8,051 nucleotides of DNA from JBEKTY01 sp049515555 (lineage in GTDB: Bacteria; Planctomycetota; Planctomycetia; Pirellulales; Thermoguttaceae): positions 1-8,051 of the forward strand of contig JBEKTY010000262.1 of the NCBI GenBank assembly GCA_049515555.1, given 5' to 3'. Shown here in pieces: positions 1-4,666 of the stretch. The translations under genes and the position numbers were made by a program. The notes beneath the pieces are model-generated. The model saw nothing but the letters and a program-made list of their open reading frames with translations, did not search any database and was not told the origin of the DNA. Position 1 is the first letter of the stretch. Each line of letters opens with the position of its first letter.

Positions 1-2
1 TG

Positions 3-59
3 CAGATCGCACCGATGGTGAAGTCTCGCATCGACAGACACAACAAGGACAACCTCTGA
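3..59 (+). CDS. possible C-terminal tail of an upstream gene
   Basis: The frame starting at position 3 reads QIAPMVKSRIDRHNKDNL and stops at TGA 57-59. The hydrophilic, charged ending and the change to non-coding-looking sequence after it fit the last 18 residues of a gene entering from the left. The piece is too short to assign a family. Another frame is also open here (2-259), but it runs through the hairpin at 138-181, so I do not take it as coding. Confidence 0.25.
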   Translation, partial: QIAPMVKSRIDRHNKDNL

Positions 60-137
60 ATTTGCCGAAGATAAGCCGCAAAAGCCTTCCGAACCGTCAC
101 TGCGTTATGCAACTGGAGGGTAGAGTTACCTTATGTC

Positions 138-181
138 GCCTTTCGCTCCGCGAAAGTTGCGGCTTTCGCGGAGCGAAAGGC
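138..181. repeat. perfect 19-bp inverted repeat (intergenic hairpin)
   Basis: The left arm 138-156 (GCCTTTCGCTCCGCGAAAG) is exactly complementary to the right arm 163-181, with the loop TTGCGG at 157-162. After one mismatch (137/182) three more pairs form (134-136 with 183-185). Each arm also contains the smaller palindrome CTTTCGCNNCGCGAAAG-like core, so it could fold on itself. There is no T-run after the stem, so a simple intrinsic terminator is unlikely, although it could still act as a bidirectional 3' end or mRNA stabiliser after the gene ending at 59. From memory, similar CTTTCGCTCCGCGAAAG palindromes are scattered in planctomycete intergenic regions; I cannot check copy number here. 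The rest of 60-268 shows no gene or RNA that I recognise. Confidence 0.9.
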
Positions 182-268
182 AACACTGACTGCGCAGCGG
201 TCAGTAAGATCTGCCGTCGATCTGTAGGACCCCCGAAATACTACCCATGTGCCTGTTAATGGAACCGT

Positions 269-298
269 TTGTGACAAGGACTTTGTCGCGACTATAAT
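269..298 (+). promoter_or_regulatory. putative sigma70-type promoter for the esterase gene
   Basis: A perfect -10 box TATAAT lies at 293-298. A weak -35 box TTGTGA (4 of 6 matches to TTGACA) lies at 269-274, giving an 18-bp spacer. Transcription would begin near 304-306, leaving a leader of about 65 nt before the ATG at 371. This also argues against the in-frame ATG at 308, which would sit almost at the transcript start. The call rests on motif matching only. Confidence 0.45.
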
Positions 299-370
299 GG
301 GGGGCTGATGAGTCGTCCGGTTGCCAAGAGCCACATGGTTACTCACCTGGCGCGAAAGCAGATCCCCACG

Positions 371-1792
371 ATGAACAGAACAACACGACACGCTCTCATA
401 GTCTGCGCCGCCGCCGGGCTGCTGGCGCCACCGGCCGCGTTGCGCGCCGCCGAACTGAAACTCGCCGCTGTCTTTTCCGACCACATGGTCCTCCAACGCG
501 ACATGTCCGTTCCCGTGTGGGGGTGGGCAAATGCAGGCGATAAAGTGACGGTCGAATTTGCCGGACAGAACAAGACGGCCACTGCCGATGCGAACGGGAA
601 GTGGCTTGTCAAGCTAGAGGCGATGTCCGCCAGCGCAGTGCCACGACTGATGAAAGTGAACCGCACGGTGATTGCGGATGTGCTGGTCGGCGAGGTGTGG
701 CTGGCCTCCGGCCAGTCAAACATGGGCTACACCCTCTCGCCCAAGTATGACGCCAAGGCCATCGCGGCGGCTGATCATCCGGAATTGCGCTGCTTCACGG
801 TGGAGAACGAAGGCGCGCTGACGCCGCAGGACGCTGTCAAGGGCCGGTGGCAGGTCAGCTCGCCCAAGACCGCACCCGGCTTCACCGCGGTCGGCTATTA
901 CTTCGCCGAGGAGCTGCGCCGCGAACTTGGGGTGCCCGTCGGCATTCTTCACAGCAGCGTCGGCGGCACCCAGGCGGAATCCTGGCTGAGTCGGGAGGCG
1001 CAGGCGGCCTCGCCGCTGTTGAAGGACTACTCCGAGCGGCAGATCGACGCCATGGCGCATTTCGAGGAGGATGCAAAGTCGTTCCAGAAAGCCCTGCCGG
1101 AATGGGAAGCGAAGTACGGGGCCGGCGACGCGGGCAATGTCGGTTTTGGAAAAGGCTGGGCGAAAGAGGATTTCAATGATTCGGATTGGCAGACTTGCCC
1201 GGCCCCCGTCTGGTGGCGGCAATTGGGCTTGAAGGGCGGCTGCATCATTTGGCTGCGTAAGACGGTGGACATCCCGGCTGACAAGGCGGGCAAGGGCGCG
1301 GTCTACGGCTTCGTCGGCTACAGCGAGGACGTTACGCCCTATTTCAACGGCCAGGAACTGAAGCCCTGCTGGCCCAAGCCGCCACGATTCTTCACCTGGT
1401 GGGCGTATTACAACGTGCCGGGCTCGTTGGTGAAGGCCGGCCGCAACGTGATCGCCCTGCGTGTTCATTCCCACACCGAGGACGGGCTGATGTGGCGCAA
1501 GCCGAAGGAGATCCTCGACATCGCCGACCAGGCCACGACCGACGACACCTGGCGTTATCGCCTGGAAGCCCGCTTCCCGGACCTGACCCCCGAGGCCCGC
1601 GCGTCGTTGCCCAAAGCACCGCAGGCCCAGATGAACAATACCGCCAGCGCCCTGTTCAACGGCAAGATCAATCCGTTGATTCCGTTTGCCCTGCGCGGCG
1701 CCATCTGGTACCAGGGCGAATCCAACGTCGGCCGCGCCGCCGGATACGCCCCCCTGCTTAGCGCCCTCATCCACGATTGGCGAACCCGCTGA
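371..1792 (+). CDS. secreted sialate O-acetylesterase-like SGNH esterase, C-terminally truncated
   Basis: This is a carbohydrate acetylesterase of the sialate O-acetylesterase type, which removes O-acetyl groups from sugars outside the cytoplasm. The ATG at 371 is chosen over 308 because it directly begins a signal peptide (NRTTRHALIV, then an Ala/Leu-rich core, cleavage near ALRAAE). After it come an N-terminal beta domain (DHMVLQRDMSVPVWGWA), SGNH block I GQSNM with the nucleophile Ser116, the block with GG-T at 198-200 (SSVGGTQAESW), an inserted galactose-binding-like jelly roll (about residues 268-385, opening with FNDSDW), and WYQGESN with Glu450. The homology runs to ALIHDWRTR, where relatives continue with Trp and another 150-200 residues; here TGA follows at once. 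The missing part should carry the catalytic Asp/His motif, so the 473-residue product is probably inactive. The next gene fragment begins at the very same point. The family is clear; intactness is not. Confidence 0.88.
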   Translation: MNRTTRHALIVCAAAGLLAPPAALRAAELKLAAVFSDHMVLQRDMSVPVWGWANAGDKVTVEFAGQNKTATADANGKWLVKLEAMSASAVPRLMKVNRTVIADVLVGEVWLASGQSNMGYTLSPKYDAKAIAAADHPELRCFTVENEGALTPQDAVKGRWQVSSPKTAPGFTAVGYYFAEELRRELGVPVGILHSSVGGTQAESWLSREAQAASPLLKDYSERQIDAMAHFEEDAKSFQKALPEWEAKYGAGDAGNVGFGKGWAKEDFNDSDWQTCPAPVWWRQLGLKGGCIIWLRKTVDIPADKAGKGAVYGFVGYSEDVTPYFNGQELKPCWPKPPRFFTWWAYYNVPGSLVKAGRNVIALRVHSHTEDGLMWRKPKEILDIADQATTDDTWRYRLEARFPDLTPEARASLPKAPQAQMNNTASALFNGKINPLIPFALRGAIWYQGESNVGRAAGYAPLLSALIHDWRTR

Positions 1793-2463
1793 TGGACAAA
1801 TGCCTTCGCGCCCAGAACCGGGATATCGTCTTTAGCATGTGCCAGTATGGAATGGCGAATGTTTGGGAATGGGCCTCCGAGGTCCATGGCAACACTTGGC
1901 GCACCACGGGCGACATTGGGGGCTCCTGGGGCAGTATGGCCGGGATCGGCTTCCAACAAGGCGGACATGAACCCTATGTCAAACCGGGCTGCTGGAACGA
2001 TCCTGACATGATGACCGTGGGCTACATGGGGTATAAATGGACCGATCTCGACGACGACGAGCAGTATACGGAGGTGAGCCTCTGGTGTATCCTGGCAGCC
2101 CCGCTGATTTTGGGCAACGACCTGACGAAGATCGATGCGTTCACGCACAACCTGCTCTGCAACGACGAGATTATCGAAGTCGACCAGGATCCGCTGGGCC
2201 GCATGGCAAGCTGCATCGCGACCCGCGGCGAGACCAAGGTCTATGCGAAGGAGATGTCGGACGGTTCCATGGCGGTCGGCTTGTTCAACCTCGGCGACGA
2301 GACCGTGCGGGTTTCCACAACTTGGAGCGAACTGAAGTTGAAGGGCCTCCAGCGGGTCCGCGATCTGTGGCGTCAAAAGGATCTTGGCACACAGGCCGAT
2401 GATTTCTCGGCAGAGATCCCGCGCCACAGTTGCATGGTCATCCGTGTGTCCGCAGCGAAGTGA
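1777..2463 (+). CDS. GH27 alpha-galactosidase, C-terminal half only
   Basis: This is the second half of a GH27 alpha-galactosidase, an enzyme that hydrolyses terminal alpha-galactosides. Visible landmarks, numbered from TTG 1777, are RDIVFSMCQYG, WEWASEVHGNTWRTTGDI with Asp46 at the family's acid/base position (equivalent to human GLA Asp231), and GCWNDPDMM (72-79). LAAPLILGNDL and the NDEIIEVDQDPLG block follow, then a C-terminal beta-sandwich ending RHSCMVIRVSAAK. Family members have about 200 more N-terminal residues, including the signal peptide and the nucleophile motif (K-Y/F-D). These are absent, so the piece cannot be active alone. The possible starts are TTG 1777 or ATG 1792; the latter overlaps the esterase stop as TGATG, imitating translational coupling. 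Because the homology begins exactly where the esterase homology ends, I read this as a fused remnant, not a designed short gene. Confidence 0.85.
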   Translation: MANPLMDKCLRAQNRDIVFSMCQYGMANVWEWASEVHGNTWRTTGDIGGSWGSMAGIGFQQGGHEPYVKPGCWNDPDMMTVGYMGYKWTDLDDDEQYTEVSLWCILAAPLILGNDLTKIDAFTHNLLCNDEIIEVDQDPLGRMASCIATRGETKVYAKEMSDGSMAVGLFNLGDETVRVSTTWSELKLKGLQRVRDLWRQKDLGTQADDFSAEIPRHSCMVIRVSAAK

Positions 2464-2526
2464 AAGGTTCGGATCATTACCAATCGCTCACCGCAAAGCC
2501 TGCGATTCCGTTCGGATGCGCTGCTC

Positions 2527-3351
2527 TTGCTCGCGGCCCTGCTGTGGGGCAGCGCCTTCGTGCCGCAGCGCGTGGCAGCGGGGCACCTGGGGCCCTTTCT
2601 CTTCAACGGCCTGCGCTTCCTGCTGGGAGCAATCATCCTGCTTCCCTGGGTGCGGCCGTTCCGATTGCCGTGCATGAACTTCTTCCGCTGGGCATCGATC
2701 GCCGGGAGCCTGCTGGTAGGAGCCTCGGTCTGTCAGCAGGCAGGCATGAAATGGACCACAGCCGGCAATGCAGGCTTTCTCACCGGGCTGTATGTCGTCC
2801 TGGTGCCCGTCGTGATGTTCGTCGGATGGAGGCAAAAAATCGGTTGGCAAACGTGGGCCGGGGCCCTGATTGCAACCTTGGGCGTTTACTTCTTGGGCGT
2901 CGACGACCAGTTCCAGGTTCACTACGGCGACGCACTGGAGATCGTCGGCGCCGTGCTTTGGGCGCTGCACGTCACGGTCGTCGGCCGAGCGGTGAAGCAT
3001 GTCGATGTGCTCTTGTTCTCTGTCGGTCAGTACTTCGTCGCCGGGGTGTTGAATGTCGTCATCGGACTGGCCCTGGAAGCCGATACGTTGCCAGGGTTGG
3101 CCGTCTGCTGGTGGACCATCGTCTATGTGGGCGTCTTTTCCGTGGCCATCGGCTATACGCTTCAAGCAGTCGGACAGAAGCACGCACCGGCGGCCGACGC
3201 AGCCATTATTCTCAGCATGGAGGCCGTCTTCGCGGCCCTCTTCGGATACCTGTTGCTCAACGAAGTGCTGACCTCGCGGCAGTTGCTCGGTTGCGCGTTG
3301 ATCCTTGCGGCCATGCTGGTCGTCCAGTTCAAGAAGGCATCCAGCCCATGA
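2527..3351 (+). CDS. EamA/DMT-family inner-membrane transporter
   Basis: This is a drug/metabolite transporter superfamily protein with two EamA repeats and about ten membrane helices. From TTG 2527 it has 274 residues. Repeat one starts ALLWGSAFVPQR and includes TTAGNAGFLTGLYVVLVPV; repeat two includes GYTLQAVGQKHAPAADAAI, then SMEAVFAALFGYLLLNEV, and ends with a Lys-rich tail KKASSP. The stated start is conservative: the hydrophobic helix clearly begins a few codons earlier (SDALLLLAALLWG), and the frame is open back to the GH27 stop TGA at 2461-2463 with no ATG or GTG. The best candidate is ATT at 2476, eight bases after AAAGG (2463-2467), giving about 17 residues before helix 1. Alternatively the true start was lost with other sequence at this point. 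The substrate is unknown; the position beside glycosidases suggests sugars or their metabolites, but that is inference only. Confidence 0.85.
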   Translation: MLAALLWGSAFVPQRVAAGHLGPFLFNGLRFLLGAIILLPWVRPFRLPCMNFFRWASIAGSLLVGASVCQQAGMKWTTAGNAGFLTGLYVVLVPVVMFVGWRQKIGWQTWAGALIATLGVYFLGVDDQFQVHYGDALEIVGAVLWALHVTVVGRAVKHVDVLLFSVGQYFVAGVLNVVIGLALEADTLPGLAVCWWTIVYVGVFSVAIGYTLQAVGQKHAPAADAAIILSMEAVFAALFGYLLLNEVLTSRQLLGCALILAAMLVVQFKKASSP

Positions 3352-3467
3352 CGAAATCAATGTCACAATTCGGCGATCACCTGCTGTGGCAAAAGGCTAT
3401 GAATGGCCCCGCGATGCGATGTCGTGAAACATTTGGGTTGGAAGTGAAACCAAGAAAGAATCATCCC

Positions 3468-3737
3468 ATGAAAGAACTCCACATTCTAGCCCGTATCCTG
3501 GCCTTGGCGACCTTGGCCATTTCCGTTTCGTCGTCGACCGCCGCGGACCGCGGCCAGCATCACCTTGCCGACGACATCCGCTTCGCTGCCACGCGTCACG
3601 ACCTGGTGTCCGGCGCGCCTTCCACGACCCCGGCCTCACGAAACCGAATTGGAATAGCAGATGCAGGACTGCGTGCGGAACAGTCGCAACGTCTTTTCTC
3701 GGGAATCGGGCTCCCGATGGTTGCCCTCGTTCCTTGA
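3468..3737 (+). CDS. short secreted ORF or N-terminal fragment, family unknown
   Basis: ATG 3468 opens an 89-residue frame starting MKELHILARILALATLA, followed by ISVSSSTAADRG: a convincing signal peptide (basic/polar start, hydrophobic core, cleavage near STAA). After about residue 30 I recognise no domain; the rest is polar and rich in Arg, Ser and Ala. This looks like the start of a secreted enzyme whose body is missing or frameshifted, in line with other truncated genes in the window. The frame is open upstream to ATG 3348, which overlaps the EamA stop as ATGA, but a start there would bury the signal peptide. A weak purine-rich AAGAAAGAA precedes ATG 3468. The stretch 3352-3467 holds nothing else I can name. 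I do not assign a function. Confidence 0.45.
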   Translation: MKELHILARILALATLAISVSSSTAADRGQHHLADDIRFAATRHDLVSGAPSTTPASRNRIGIADAGLRAEQSQRLFSGIGLPMVALVP

Positions 3738-3805
3738 GCCGCGCGAGCCTCAATTGCCCACTCATGCGTTCTCAGTTCCTGCGGATGGCAAGACCAATGA
3801 GACGG

Positions 3806-4666
3806 TCATTGTCTGCCCGACCCGTCCATGATGTTGGCCATACTCGCACCGCCGTCCGGCGAATAATAGAGACCGTCCGTATATACGAACCACCACTTGT
3901 CCCCTTGGTTATGATCCCCGCAGGCAGCGATCAAACCACCCTGGGGCGCCGAGCCGTTGGCCGGCAGCCACGACCAATCCATCCCCCATCCCGACTGGCA
4001 TAGGGAGAGGCGTCTCCGCACCGCCGGATCGAGCGCTTGCGTGAGGAAGCGGCCGCTGCGGCGATCGCCCGCAGCCGTCGTGCCCAGCGCCGTGAACGGT
4101 CGAAGCCATTCCAGATTCTCCTCCGCGGGAAAGAGCGACATGTGGCCGCCGGAGTTGTGCTGGTAGCCATGGGTGGTGGCATAACTGATTTCCCGCGTGC
4201 CCTGAAGCGACTTGTCGAATGCGGCGTTGTGGAACCCGGTATCGCTGCGTTCGTCCAACACGGTCAGGGATTGGACATTGTCATTGGAGACGTAACTCCG
4301 CGCCACAGTCTCCGGCGTGGCGACGCCGGGATTTCCCCGCCCGAGAAAAGTCATCCAGCGGTCGGGGCAGGTGGTGACGCAGAGATGGGTCATGCCCTTG
4401 GCCAGGGCGGGATAGTACCGCTCCCACGGCCACACCGTCACCGTCGTGACGCGTTCGCCTGCCAGCCCCAACCGCTTCCATGTCGCACCGCCGTCGGTGC
4501 TCTTGAAGAAGCCCTTGGATTCGCAACCCACATAGACGGTCTGTGGTGTCCGCAGGTCGAACGCCACAATCTCGCCGCACAGAGCCGAAGGGCCAGTTCC
4601 GTCGAAGTCACCGTCAAGATCCAGCTTGATCCACGTCTTCCCGCCGTCGTTGGTCTTCCACAGGCG
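3806..4666 (-). pseudogene. BNR/Asp-box beta-propeller protein, C-terminal fragment
   Basis: Read on the - strand from about 4666, this frame encodes some 286 residues of a BNR/Asp-box (sortilin VPS10 or WD40-like) propeller protein, typical of secreted sialidase-like or carbohydrate-binding proteins. Asp-boxes are visible: TNDGGKTW at 4631-4654, STDGGATW near 4478-4501, and a last degenerate one, SPDGGASM near 3840, where Met replaces the usual Trp. Between them are propeller strands such as TVYVGCESKGFF and GDKWWFVYTDGLYY. There is no start codon or signal peptide; upstream of 4666 the same frame is only an out-of-frame reading of GH95. The N-terminal part, probably at least half of the protein, is absent. 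It ends at TGA 3806-3808, and the 68 bp between this and the converging ORF hold no obvious terminator. The family call is good to the level of BNR repeats only. Confidence 0.7.

Noticed and set aside
62..259. Open frame of 65 codons through the hairpin
   Set aside because: Much of it is translation of the palindrome itself (RLSLRES and its mirror); no coding character otherwise.
308..370. Upstream ATG at 308 as the esterase start
   Set aside because: It lies only a few bases after the predicted transcription start, and the 21 extra residues would precede an already complete signal peptide.
716..1774. Long - strand open frame opposite the esterase
   Set aside because: GC-rich antisense shadow; the + strand carries the SGNH motifs.
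2430..3467. Continuous + strand frame overlapping EamA and leading to the 3468 ORF
   Set aside because: The EamA frame has clear membrane helices; the other frame is Arg-rich shadow sequence until the signal peptide at 3468.
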